Shown here: one piece after another, positions 20,396-29,900 of the stretch
How positions within the stretch are numbered: position 1 is the first letter of the stretch
Layout: each line of letters starts with the position of its first letter
Source: Pseudobacteriovorax antillogorgiicola
GTDB lineage: Bacteria > Bdellovibrionota_B > Oligoflexia > Oligoflexales > Oligoflexaceae
Assembly: GCF_900177345.1 (NCBI RefSeq)
Contig: NZ_FWZT01000011.1
Coordinates: 155,650 to 219,649 of the forward strand
Length of the DNA: 64,000 nucleotides
Direction: 5' to 3'
Made by a program: the position numbers and the translations under genes
Notes under the pieces: generated by a model
Databases searched by the model: none
Seen by the model: only the letters and a program-made list of their open reading frames with translations
What the model was told of the DNA's origin: nothing

Positions 20396-21900
20396 GGTAG
20401 GTCCCCTCCTGCAACGGCACCGTCTTGACGCTCATCTCCCAGCCACCTGTCGGGCTCCACACGATAGCGTCGAATGAGTTTCTCGTGAGCATCACGAAGC
20501 TTTTTTGGCTCGACTACCAGAGGTAAACCCTCTCTCCAGAACTTGATGGTAAGATCATCACCATCAGCTTTTTGTAATGCCTGATCCAGCTCCTCAAGAG
20601 ACGAAATAGGACGATTACCGACCCTATCAAGGATTTCCTCCTTGAACCCATTGGCATCAATATTGACTTCATCGGGCAAGATATCCGCTAAGACAATAAT
20701 CTCCTTTGCTGATTTGAAGCGCTCTTCAAGGTAGAAATAGCGATGGAGATAACGTAGTTTTAAGGGAGCATTGAAGTACCATCGATCGCCCCAGGCCTTC
20801 AAGTAATCGCGGCTCAAGGCTGTAAACACCAAGCCACCGTAAACAATGTAACGAGGTCTTAAGGTGTAAGTATTTGATGGATTGTAGTGAGCTGAATTAG
20901 CCTGCACCACCACCGCAATAGAAATTTCCTTATCATTCCGAAGTACCTTAAACGTAATGGTATCTCCGAGCTGCGCCAAATCATAAACAACCCGGAAGTC
21001 AACTCGCTCGTCAAAAAAATTGATTTTCCCATCAACACCGATCTCATAGCCGTTGATCTCAAGAATGACATCCCCTTGTTGAAGGTCTTTGGAAATTGGT
21101 GAATAGGGGGCTAAAAAAGCAAGCTTGATTCCCCTTGGCTCGTCTAGACCATGATAGGCTCTAGTGCCGTGGTTCTCTAGCGCCCCTTCGATTTCTGCCA
21201 TCACATCCTCGGGATGACCATCATAGCGACCATCTTCAATGTCTTTTAGAAAGCGTTTTACCACTGGAGTAGGAATGATATAGCCGGTATTTTCGGCATT
21301 GGTATGAGCCTGAAAAGCGACTCCTACCACACGATCACCTTTGAACACAGGCCCCCCGCTATTGCCTGGATTGATCGCTGAATCAACCTGGATCAAGAGA
21401 TGGCGATCGTAACCTGGATGCGCATAGCGCCGGTAACTCATTCTGGAAACGACCCCTTCGGTGACAGAGATCTGCTCGCCACCCCGAGGATATCCCACTG
21501 TAGCGACCTTATCCTGTAAGCCAGGTAATTCTCCAAACTTTAGGGGCCGACTGCCCTCAAGGGCAGCCCTATCGTTAACTCTTAATATCGCTAGGTCGCT
21601 GTCATGGGCGATAAATTCCACCCGAGCTGGGGTTGGCTGCGCATCACCATCCCGCTGCACCGAGATGAACTTGCCGTGAGCAACTACGTGAGCATTGGTC
21701 ACAATCCGATCGTCACCAATATAGAAGCCGCTACCTGAAGAACGGGAACTCGATTGATAGAGCCAAGGCTGGCTAAAACGGGGTTCTTTCGAAATTACGT
21801 GGATCTTAAAAATCGAGCGTCTGAGCGTCTTCATGGGTAGTATTTTTTCAGATGACGTACAGGCTGATAAAAAAAGGTATAGAATGAGAAAGCGCAACAT
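20392..21900 (-). CDS. HtrA/DegP-like serine protease, lipoprotein
   Basis: Lipoprotein signal MLRFLILYLFLSAC with Cys14 as the lipidation site places it in the envelope. The chymotrypsin-fold domain has His71 (VTNAHVVA), Asp102 (HDSDLAIL) and Ser181 (NPGNSGGPV), all intact. A PDZ domain (about residues 225-330) is followed by the Deg2/Deg9-type second PDZ region (YGGLVFTALSRDYL). The family degrades or refolds damaged periplasmic proteins. It is the upstream partner of a triad-less paralogue whose start codon overlaps its stop. Confidence 0.92.
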   Translation of the reverse strand: MLRFLILYLFLSACTSSEKILPMKTLRRSIFKIHVISKEPRFSQPWLYQSSSRSSGSGFYIGDDRIVTNAHVVAHGKFISVQRDGDAQPTPARVEFIAHDSDLAILRVNDRAALEGSRPLKFGELPGLQDKVATVGYPRGGEQISVTEGVVSRMSYRRYAHPGYDRHLLIQVDSAINPGNSGGPVFKGDRVVGVAFQAHTNAENTGYIIPTPVVKRFLKDIEDGRYDGHPEDVMAEIEGALENHGTRAYHGLDEPRGIKLAFLAPYSPISKDLQQGDVILEINGYEIGVDGKINFFDERVDFRVVYDLAQLGDTITFKVLRNDKEISIAVVVQANSAHYNPSNTYTLRPRYIVYGGLVFTALSRDYLKAWGDRWYFNAPLKLRYLHRYFYLEERFKSAKEIIVLADILPDEVNIDANGFKEEILDRVGNRPISSLEELDQALQKADGDDLTIKFWREGLPLVVEPKKLRDAHEKLIRRYRVEPDRWLGDERQDGAVAGGDLP

Positions 21901-21938
21901 AGGGAGACACCTCGTCGGTTCATTTTCCCTATGTTAGC

Positions 21939-23153
21939 TTAATTATCACAAATATCAAATGGCTCTGTTGAGATAGAGTCATAGGCTGTACAAAGCTCTG
22001 CTTGGCTCTCGCTATCCAATTCACCTGCCTCACTTTTTGCGGTGATCTGCGACTGCAACTCACCAGCCAAACCAGAAGTGAGCTGGTTTTTTAGGGCCGA
22101 GGAGCTTTCATTCTCGTCAGTTGCTGGACTGAGACTATCCCTTTGGCTTTGTAAGTCGGACAAAGAGCTGACGATTCCTCCTGAGACAGATTCGGGGAGA
22201 CCCGCCAAACTTGAGAACCCGAGAGATGCAGCTTCTAGGTCATTAAACATAGCCAGTAGCATCGAGTTGGCGGATTCTTCTTGATCGGTCGGCATGATGA
22301 TATCAGTCACCGCTGCAAGCTCATTCACGGCTGCGATGTACTCGGTGAGATTGGCCGTGACCCCTGGATCATCGAGCACAGCCCCCCTTGCCTGAAGGTT
22401 GGGAGTTTCGCTGGTGGGTGCATAGAGCACCACGCCGTTGAAGAGAATGGCTTCGGCTAGATGGGCGAAAGCCCAGTTGAAATGAGATTTCGATCGAAAG
22501 CGTTGCTCTCCCTGAGGCGCACAGGCTTCGTCCGTGTGGCGAATGTCGCCAGATTCACCCAGAATTTTCACATCTTCGCCAACAAAGGGGCATAGAACCT
22601 CAATCGCTTGGGCGATATTGTAGATGGTATCGCCTCCAGAAATGCGCGCTTCTACCGCTGATTTAGGCAGCAGCACGGGAAGCTCGGCAAAAACTCCAGA
22701 GGTTGGCGCTCCTTGAACACCATCCTTCTCATTGTTCGTTAAGGTCAAGCTCGTATACTCGGTAGTACTTAGCCCCACGAGATCGGAAAGCCCAGCGAGA
22801 CTCGATGCTGCATTGCTATCCTCCTGAAGGGCAGTCCCCTCATTCTGAGAGATCAAATTCTCCACCAATTGAAAGCTATCGATCCCAGCCAAGCCCATAT
22901 GAATGGAAGCCAGCAAAACTGCAGACTCCTCACTGGTGGAGTCCAGCTCGAAAGACCTTAAGGCAAACTCTAAGGCTTCCTCGTATTTTCCTTTGTCATA
23001 AAGGGAATAGGCTTTGGAGCGCTGATCGACAGCATTATCTTCGAAAGGTAGGGCCAGATAACCCGTGACATTGAACGATGAGCCTGAACAAGAAAGACAA
23101 AATATCAGTCCAAGGCTAGGAAGCCTCTTTAACTTGATGTGTAACTTTTTCAA
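21939..23153 (-). CDS. Probable lipoprotein with N-terminal TPR-like segment, unknown function
   Basis: The start MKKLHIKLKRLPSLGLIFCLSCSG looks like a lipoprotein signal, with a weak lipobox CLSC (the -3 residue is unusual). Residues about 40-80 (AYSLYDKGKYEEALEFALRSFELD) match a tetratricopeptide repeat. The rest is Ser/Glu/Leu-rich and helical. The first 38 bases overlap the end of the response regulator gene upstream on the same strand in another frame, so translation is probably coupled. It stops about 40 bases before the start of the htrA-like gene. Function unknown. Confidence 0.7.
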   Translation of the reverse strand: MKKLHIKLKRLPSLGLIFCLSCSGSSFNVTGYLALPFEDNAVDQRSKAYSLYDKGKYEEALEFALRSFELDSTSEESAVLLASIHMGLAGIDSFQLVENLISQNEGTALQEDSNAASSLAGLSDLVGLSTTEYTSLTLTNNEKDGVQGAPTSGVFAELPVLLPKSAVEARISGGDTIYNIAQAIEVLCPFVGEDVKILGESGDIRHTDEACAPQGEQRFRSKSHFNWAFAHLAEAILFNGVVLYAPTSETPNLQARGAVLDDPGVTANLTEYIAAVNELAAVTDIIMPTDQEESANSMLLAMFNDLEAASLGFSSLAGLPESVSGGIVSSLSDLQSQRDSLSPATDENESSSALKNQLTSGLAGELQSQITAKSEAGELDSESQAELCTAYDSISTEPFDICDN

Positions 23154-23553
23154 AGACTTTTTCCCAACTCAAGATCGTTTCAAGGACGCTCTGTATGGTT
23201 TTTTGAATATCAACCATTTCAAAAGGCTTTGAAATATAGCCATTGGCACCATCGCGAAAACAGGTGATTGCTGTCATATAGCTTTGATTGCCAGTTAGGA
23301 TGATCGTTTGTACCCCCTTGCCCAACTGCTTGATCTTAAGATTGAGATGGTCACCGTTGATATGGGGCATCCGAACATCTGTGATGACGATCAGCACCGC
23401 CTCTTCTTTGATGTACTCAAGTGCGTTTACAGGATCACTAAATATCTTGACCTCGAAGATCCCAGGAAACATATCTTGGATACATTCGGATAAAATGTCG
23501 ATGATTTCTGGTTCGTCATCGACAAGAACCATCTTGAACGGACGATGCAGCAT
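23116..23553 (-). CDS. Single-domain response regulator
   Basis: A 145-residue receiver-only protein. It has the acidic pair VDDEPE, phospho-acceptor Asp59 in VITDVRMP, Thr in ILTGNQ and Lys in ISKPFE. A ~25-residue helical tail follows, with no DNA-binding or enzymatic output domain. It should act by protein contact or as a phosphorelay intermediate. Candidate donors in the window are the orphan kinases or the HPt protein, but nothing in the sequence assigns one. Its 3' end overlaps the next lipoprotein gene by 38 bases. Confidence 0.9.
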   Translation of the reverse strand: MLHRPFKMVLVDDEPEIIDILSECIQDMFPGIFEVKIFSDPVNALEYIKEEAVLIVITDVRMPHINGDHLNLKIKQLGKGVQTIILTGNQSYMTAITCFRDGANGYISKPFEMVDIQKTIQSVLETILSWEKVFEKVTHQVKEAS

Positions 23554-23623
23554 GAGTCATCCCTTAGCAAATAAAACCTCAGTTCTATTATGACGAAATG
23601 TGCCTGCTAGTACAAACTGGTAT

Positions 23624-24364
23624 CTATACCCAAGTAATTCCTGGCTTCGCCGCGATAAAATTGGAGTTTAAAATGGGTAAAGTCCCATACCGCAAGGGCT
23701 TCCCCGTTTCCAGATCGATCACCTGGCAACCAGCGGCTTCAGCTACAGCTTGCCCTGCCGCAGTATCCCATTCGGATGTGGGACTGAGCCTAGGATAGAT
23801 GTCAATCACTCCTTCTGCCAACAAGCAAAACTTAAGAGACGAGCCAATTGCCTCTTTCACTTCAATCTGATTGCGAATAAAAAAGGCATCCACCTCATCA
23901 CCCTTATGGAAATGACTGATGGCTCCAATCATCTCTGGGTTGACAGGGCTTGTATGAATTTTTGCCCCGTTTTTAAAGGCCCCCCCCTGATAGGCACTAT
24001 AGACGTCATCACTCACGGGAGCATAGACCACCCCGACCGTAGCCACTCCCTCTTCGATCAAGGCAATATTAACCGTAAAATGGTCAGTACCACGGATAAA
24101 GTCTTTGGTTCCATCTAGGGGATCGACCAGCCAAAATCGAGATGCTTGTGGGGGATAGAGACCTGGATCAAAACTCTCTTCGCTAACAATAGGAAAGTCC
24201 GAGATTTTTGTTAGTTGCTCAATAATGATTTGGTGGGCTGCAAGATCAGCAGATGTCACCGGTGAACCATCGGCTTTGCCCTGAATTTGCTCTTCAGAGA
24301 TGGGGTAGAATCTCATAATCTCTTGGCCAGCCCGCAATGCAATCGCTTCAAGGGTCTCCCTCAT
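23624..24364 (-). CDS. cysQ: 3'(2'),5'-bisphosphate nucleotidase / inositol-phosphatase family (CysQ-like)
   Basis: Mg-dependent phosphatase of the IMPase superfamily, most like CysQ, which hydrolyses PAP in sulfur assimilation and recycling. The metal-site motifs are present: EES, DPLDGTKDF and SEWDTAAG. At 246 residues the length fits CysQ. Its ATG overlaps the stop of the yqeY gene by four bases (ATGA), indicating an operon. A general inositol monophosphatase role cannot be excluded. Confidence 0.88.
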   Translation of the reverse strand: MRETLEAIALRAGQEIMRFYPISEEQIQGKADGSPVTSADLAAHQIIIEQLTKISDFPIVSEESFDPGLYPPQASRFWLVDPLDGTKDFIRGTDHFTVNIALIEEGVATVGVVYAPVSDDVYSAYQGGAFKNGAKIHTSPVNPEMIGAISHFHKGDEVDAFFIRNQIEVKEAIGSSLKFCLLAEGVIDIYPRLSPTSEWDTAAGQAVAEAAGCQVIDLETGKPLRYGTLPILNSNFIAAKPGITWV

Positions 24365-24795
24365 TCACCGAGCCTCTTCTTAAGGGCTGTGCTGATGAGC
24401 TTGCCATCAGCCTTCTGACCAAATTGCTTCATGAGAGACTTCATTAAAACACCGAACTGCCGCTCTTCTGTATCTGCAAAGAGCTTGTCAATCGCCGCTT
24501 CAACCTCTCTAGCCCCAACTTTAGCTGGCAGATAGAGGGCGACCAGCGCGACCTCTTTTTGAATATCATTGCGGCGATCTCCCTCTGGATAGTCATCGAG
24601 GGACTTCACTAAACGCTTGTGGTAAGAGCTCAGAACTTTGAGGGCCATCTGATCATCGCCCTCGGCGTTTGGTGCTGTATTGGCGTAGTTAAACTCGCTT
24701 AGGACCATTCTTAGTACTTGTGTTTTAAACTTGTCCTTAGCTTTCATGGCGTCCTTTAAATCGCCTTTGATTTGTTCCATTAGCGACAATTTCAC
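24361..24795 (-). CDS. GatB/YqeY domain protein
   Basis: A 144-residue YqeY-family protein. The N-terminal helical part (LKDAMKAKDKFKTQVLRMVLSE) and the C-terminal small domain (KQFGQKADGKLISTALKKRLG) are the recognisable family halves. The family resembles the tail domain of the GatB amidotransferase subunit and is suspected to bind tRNA, but its role is not settled. It is the first gene of a two-gene unit with cysQ. An in-frame Met five codons downstream could also be the start. Confidence 0.88.
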   Translation of the reverse strand: MKLSLMEQIKGDLKDAMKAKDKFKTQVLRMVLSEFNYANTAPNAEGDDQMALKVLSSYHKRLVKSLDDYPEGDRRNDIQKEVALVALYLPAKVGAREVEAAIDKLFADTEERQFGVLMKSLMKQFGQKADGKLISTALKKRLGE

Positions 24796-24907
24796 AATCT
24801 CCGAACAAAATTAAATAAAAACGGTGACGTATATGATCAATGTACCACCTCCGGGGTATAAAGGAAAACCAATCTGCTTAAGCTTTAGAGAATTTAAGAA
24901 AAAGAGC

Positions 24908-24935
24908 TTGAAAGCAACCGTTAGGTGCTGATAAT
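24908..24935 (+). promoter_or_regulatory. Possible promoter of rpmG
   Basis: TTGAAA (24908-24913) and GATAAT (24930-24935) with a 16-base spacer lie about 85 bases upstream of rpmG. The match is partial, so the call is tentative. Confidence 0.4.
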
Positions 24936-25019
24936 GTGCTGCGTTCCAGGGCTCATATGCCTTTCTCGCGTTTATACAATACAGCAGATAAGCTGAACTC
25001 ATAATGGTTGGGAGCTAGC

Positions 25020-25187
25020 ATGGCAAAAGGTAAGAATAACAGAGAACTCATCCGATTGGTTTCCTCTGCAGGAACAGGATACTTCTACACAACTTCTAAG
25101 AAGCGCGCTCGTGAGAAGCTGCAACTCAAGAAGTATGACCCAAAAGTCAAGAAGCACGTCCTATTCAAGGAAGCAAAAATTAAGTAA
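25020..25187 (+). CDS. rpmG: 50S ribosomal protein L33
   Basis: A 55-residue basic protein reading [20 protein letters not shown] at its start, with the YFYTTSKKR and [14 protein letters not shown] blocks typical of L33. It is the zinc-free form, with no CxxC pairs. GGGAG lies five bases before the ATG. A strong terminator follows 27 bases after the stop, so it is a one-gene unit. Confidence 0.95.
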   Translation: MAKGKNNRELIRLVSSAGTGYFYTTSKKRAREKLQLKKYDPKVKKHVLFKEAKIK

Positions 25188-25214
25188 TTTTTGTTCCAGG
25201 ATGATGTTAGAAAT

Positions 25215-25242
25215 GCGAAGCGGTTTACGCTTCGCTTTTTTT
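25215..25242 (+). terminator. Intrinsic terminator after rpmG
   Basis: A perfect eight-base stem GCGAAGCG/CGCTTCGC with loop GTTTA is followed by seven T residues. Confidence 0.92.
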
Positions 25243-25265
25243 ATACTTAAACTTCAGGAGGCCCC

Positions 25266-25871
25266 ATGAGCTTGGAACCACTCGCCCAAAGCATTCTCGA
25301 TTTTTGGTTTGGCCCCTTGGATCAGGGCCAGGTAGCTGCCGAGAAATCGAAGGCTTGGTTCACCAAGGACGCGAAATTCGATAAGCTCATCCAGCAGAAG
25401 TTTGGATCATACCTAGACATCGCCTTCATGGGTGCCCTGGATCGCTGGACGCTGAACCCCGAAGGGCGCACGGCACTGATCGTGCTGTTGGACCAGTTTC
25501 CAAGGAATATTCATCGCAACTCGCACATGGCCTGGCATTTTGATAAAAAATCCTTAGCTCTCAGTTTGGAGAGCATCGCATCGGAAGACTATTTAAGAGT
25601 CCCTACTGTGTACGGTTATTTCACGCTGATGCCGACGATGCATGCTGAAGATCTTAAGGTGCAAAACCTAGGAATCGAAAGTTTTGAAAAGTTACGAAAT
25701 CGAAGCACTGAGCCGACCCGCCCCATGATCGAAAGTGCAATTAGCTATGCAATCAAGCACCGGGATATCATCGAGCGCTTTGGTCGCTTTCCGCACCGCA
25801 ACCAGCTTTTGGAGCGGGAGAGCACAGAAGAGGAGTTGGCATTCTTGCAAGGACCCGGCTCATCTTTTTAG
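25266..25871 (+). CDS. DUF924 family protein
   Basis: A 201-residue soluble protein with the DUF924 marks: ILDFWFG near the N-terminus, VLLDQFPRNIHR in the middle, and KHRDIIERFGRFPHRN near the C-terminus. The family is all-helical and TPR-like, without a known activity. AGGAGG five bases before the ATG is a strong ribosome site. It converges with the esterase gene. Confidence 0.88.
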   Translation: MSLEPLAQSILDFWFGPLDQGQVAAEKSKAWFTKDAKFDKLIQQKFGSYLDIAFMGALDRWTLNPEGRTALIVLLDQFPRNIHRNSHMAWHFDKKSLALSLESIASEDYLRVPTVYGYFTLMPTMHAEDLKVQNLGIESFEKLRNRSTEPTRPMIESAISYAIKHRDIIERFGRFPHRNQLLERESTEEELAFLQGPGSSF

Positions 25872-25886
25872 AGTCGGAATCATAGA

Positions 25887-26810
25887 TTATTTCTGGTATC
25901 CAACAAACTCCAAGGCCTTGCGGATCACATTGCGCCCGATAAAAACTGGGGCGTGATCTGCTCCATTAATGCTCCATAAACCGACTTTGGTGTCGTCTGC
26001 ACATTGACTATAGATCACTTCATCAGTTTCCGCCTTAAAGCTTAGCTCGAAAAGATTGCCATCAATACTGATGTTACCGTTTTCGTCGCTTCCTGGCTCT
26101 GCCGTTAAAAGGAGTAAGTTCTGTGCTAGCAGATTTTCTTGAACCTGCTGGCACTGGTTGCGATCAGCCCAACGCTGCGCCGTGTCTGGAGCTGCCGGAT
26201 AATCCTTGCCCTCAGCATCGTATGGAACAATTGAATCATCGACACCGTGAATCTGAAGCACGTTGATCGGAGTCTCCGTTAGACACTGGTCTGCGGAGGC
26301 GAAGGTTGACCCAGCAACACTCACGATGCCTTTGATCAAACCATTGGTATCACAGGCCAAACGATAGGACATAAAGCCACCATTGGAGTGCCCCATCACA
26401 AAGACTTGGTCTGCGTTAATGCTGTAGCTTGCCTTCACCTCCTCAATCAGGCCTACTAAGTACCTAGAATCATTAATATCTGAATCAGGGTTGTCGGCAC
26501 AACATTCAGCAGTTGCATTCCAAACCTTCTGGCCATCACTTAGGCGGTCTGTGCCATTTGGCAAGAGTAAAGCATAGCCAAGTTGATCTTGGTTGCGAGA
26601 TAGTCCGAGGTATAAATCTGTAAGGCTGGCACTGTTTCCTCGCCCATGCAGTAGAACAACCAGTGGATATTGCTTCGATTCCTTGTAAAATCGGGGCAAT
26701 TTTAGCTCAGCAGGGCGGTCCGCAGGCCCTACAGTTTTCGTCTGCTTGAACACGCCAAAGCAAAGGGTCGACACCATCATTGCCGGCACAAAAGTTAGTA
26801 ATAACTTCAT
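25887..26810 (-). CDS. Exported alpha/beta-hydrolase esterase (PHB depolymerase / feruloyl esterase-like)
   Basis: The ATG at 26810 gives a clear signal peptide (MKLLLTFVPAMMVSTLCFG) and has GGAG six bases upstream. A Met four codons earlier is less likely. The hydrolase core has the oxyanion region LLHGRGNS, nucleophile Ser142 in GHSNGG, an acid in IHGVDDSIVPY and the His of NGADHAP near the end. Several Cys residues (ECC, CDT, DQC, NQC) suggest disulphides, as expected for an exported enzyme. The LpqC-like family cleaves short-chain or polyester substrates; the natural substrate is unknown. Confidence 0.85.
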   Translation of the reverse strand: MKLLLTFVPAMMVSTLCFGVFKQTKTVGPADRPAELKLPRFYKESKQYPLVVLLHGRGNSASLTDLYLGLSRNQDQLGYALLLPNGTDRLSDGQKVWNATAECCADNPDSDINDSRYLVGLIEEVKASYSINADQVFVMGHSNGGFMSYRLACDTNGLIKGIVSVAGSTFASADQCLTETPINVLQIHGVDDSIVPYDAEGKDYPAAPDTAQRWADRNQCQQVQENLLAQNLLLLTAEPGSDENGNISIDGNLFELSFKAETDEVIYSQCADDTKVGLWSINGADHAPVFIGRNVIRKALEFVGYQK

Positions 26811-26951
26811 GAAAGACTCCATCTTTTGGTTAGGAGAGACTATTGACGCGGCATTTTTAGGAGAATTTCATGACAATTTCAATGGAATTATTGGAAGCCG
26901 GCCTACTCAGTAGATATTGTTTAAGATTCTAACGTTGCAGCGCTAATGCGG

Positions 26952-29900
26952 TTATTGGATTGATATCCGGTAGAGCTGATTTGCTGGCAGTTTTTCATTG
27001 ATTTCAATGGCTTCCCGACCAGGAATGGACAGGACGATCTTCTGAATTTGCTCATCCTCTCCGAGACCGAAATAGGCGATCGGGGCATCAAAGGATTGGT
27101 AGCCTCCCCCGGCTTTGATCTCTCGGAGGTAGGTTCTGCCACTTCCAGTAGTGATTTGAATCTTGCTATGCAAGCCATAGTAGTTTCCTGTTTTTTGATT
27201 GACCATCACCGCCAAGCGATTGTTGTTATTCAAACGGTTTTCATACAATCTCACCGGGCCTACAGCACTATTGGCAATAATATCGAGGTCGCCATCATGA
27301 TCAAAATCGATATAGGAAAAAGAAAACATTCCAAAGTCATCCACCATGCCCCAAGAGAACTGCCGTTGCTCAAACCCCTTGCCCTCTTGGTTATGAAGTA
27401 AGACATTGAACCCAAACTGTCCTTCCCGAACCGCACCTTCTGCATTGAAAATGTCTAGCCAACCATCGTTATCCAGATCAGCAATCTTCATGCTCCACGT
27501 CCAGCCACCAGGGTGAGCCACTGGCATCGCCCGAAAACTGCCGTGACCATCCCCTAGATAGATGTGCGCCTTGTCTTCTTGAGCCATATACTGTTGAAAC
27601 AAGTCTCGGGCTAAGGGCGCTTTGCGAGCCTTATGCAAATCGCAAACTTCACGGATAGTTTGATCAAAGCCAAACTTTTCCTGGCAGTTGTCCACGGGCT
27701 GATTGCTTGTCACAATCATCCACATCACAGCCAGCAAGCAGTCCTCCCGATCGGCCGACTCCTTGATTTTGCTACATTCTGCAACATCAAGCTTTGGCTT
27801 CTGCTTCAAGTTTATACGTTTATTAAGCTTACGATCTGCCAAACAACGCTGGCGAAAGCCAGCTTCTTGGATCGACTCGCACCAAGACTCATCGTTCTTG
27901 AATATAGAGTAGTCTTTGTATGGAACCCCATCGATCTCTCGTTGATCAGCTAGGAACTTAGCCGTTTCGATGGTGCCGCTAGATACGTAATCCATAGTCC
28001 CATCGTTGTTGAGGTCTCCCGAGTCGATACTCATGGAGAAAAACGGAGACTTCATCTTAGCCATCGCATCTCTAGACGCCAGTGCCAGGCCTCCTGATTT
28101 TCCAAAGTAGAGATAATCGGGAACCGTGAAATCGTTGTTCACGTAGATATCAAGCCAACCGTCTTGATTAAAATCACTTACTAAGGATGCCATGGATTCT
28201 CCATCCACTTGATCAAGGGGAGCTTCCTGGTACCGGTCGCCGTGATTGAATGTGATGCTATTTTGCCTACCAGGGCCGTAGTGATGAAAGCCTGTGACAA
28301 TGCCAAGAGCCATGTTTGCATTATAGATATCGGGAAAGCCGTTGCGATCAAAGTCACCAAAGCTCGGGCTAACTGTTAAAATACCCTTGTTGTTAGGAAC
28401 CGGCTCAAGTTCAGAACTAAACACTCCGTTCTTATTGTATATAACAAAGTTTCCCTTGAGATAGGTGGTAAAGAAGAGATCCAGCCAACCGTCGTTATTC
28501 CAATCTATGAAAGCGACTGAGTAAACTCGATAGCGACTGGTCTTTACTGTAAGCAGGACCTTTTCAAACAAACCCCCTACATTGCGATACAGCTTGATGC
28601 CGGTGTCGCTACCGAAGGCGACATCTTGCCAACCATCGCCGTTGAAGTCCCCAGACCCTGTGCCTCGACCGATCCAAAATGGATCGGGATAATCGCGGAT
28701 GCCATATGCGAATCCCTCTCGCAGACCGAAAAACTGCCCTTCGGATCGCGCGAAACGCCCCTCTTGATTAGTCTTCACTTGAAAAGGCGCACCTTCGACG
28801 ATAACATTACCCTTCTGCCAGACACTTTGAAATATTAGGGGCTTTGCTGGCTCTTGCTCCTCAACCAGGATCTCGTCTTCTTCCATCACTACGGCCTCTG
28901 GAGCCCCACGCATTGTTTTGTAGGCCTCAATATTGGGCTCTAGGTAGAACACCCGATGGAGCTGATCCCCCGTAAGACCAAGTGCCACTGCCATCAAGAA
29001 AATCACAGCGCTAAGACCAGTAGCCCATTGCTTGGAAGCACTTTGCCAGGTAATCATAAAAGAATAGGAACTATAAATGCCGAGGGTACAGAGTAGAATC
29101 AACGTTAGATTGGGAGCCATGCCAGCAGTAAAAAGAGCATTCACCAAAATGATATCGAAGGCTACTGGTACCGGTAAAAATAGCCCCACAGCGGCAACCA
29201 ACAATACGACTCCAATGCCGCCTCCAGCCATGATGGTATCAAGAGATACAAGGTGCGAGACAACAGAGCCGAGAAAACCCGCCACCAACATCAAGGGCAC
29301 CGTGCGCACGATGATAAATTTGATATTCCGAAAGATGTCTTTTAGAAAACCAAAAATGGCCTCGCCATATGGCTCACGATGCTTCACATCACAGTTTTGA
29401 CCAAGGTTCACATCTTCTTTTTCAAGCTTGAGCCAGTCTTTTAGCTGGTGATCCGCACCTAGCAGCGTAGAGATTAGGGGCACTCCAGCAAAGATCACGA
29501 TCAGAACAAACAAGGTTTTCGTAACAGCCATATAAAACGGGAAAAGGCTAAACAGCATAGTGAGCACCACCATATTCATGGTGGGCGAGCTGATCATCAT
29601 TGCAAAGGCAAGTTCCGCCTGTTTTGATTGAAGGACTCCTTTAAATACCGGCGCTGCGCAATTTACACAAACCCCCAATGGCGATCCCAGCAAAAACCCA
29701 TAAAAGGTTTTGAGCATCTTGTTCCCCTTCTGCCGAAACTGAAGGTAGTTAAAGAGAGTTAGAAATAGACCGCCAATGATCACTCCAAAGGTCATCCCCT
29801 TCTTATTGTCATTGGCCCAATTCACTGTGGTGTAGGCAATTTTTTTCCACATCGGAAACTCATCTTTAACCTCAAGGATGGGAAATGCCGCAATCGTATC

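Noticed and set aside
24811..25002. Minus-strand 63-codon frame upstream of yqeY
   Set aside because: No ribosome site, no recognisable product, and it overlaps the rpmG promoter region.
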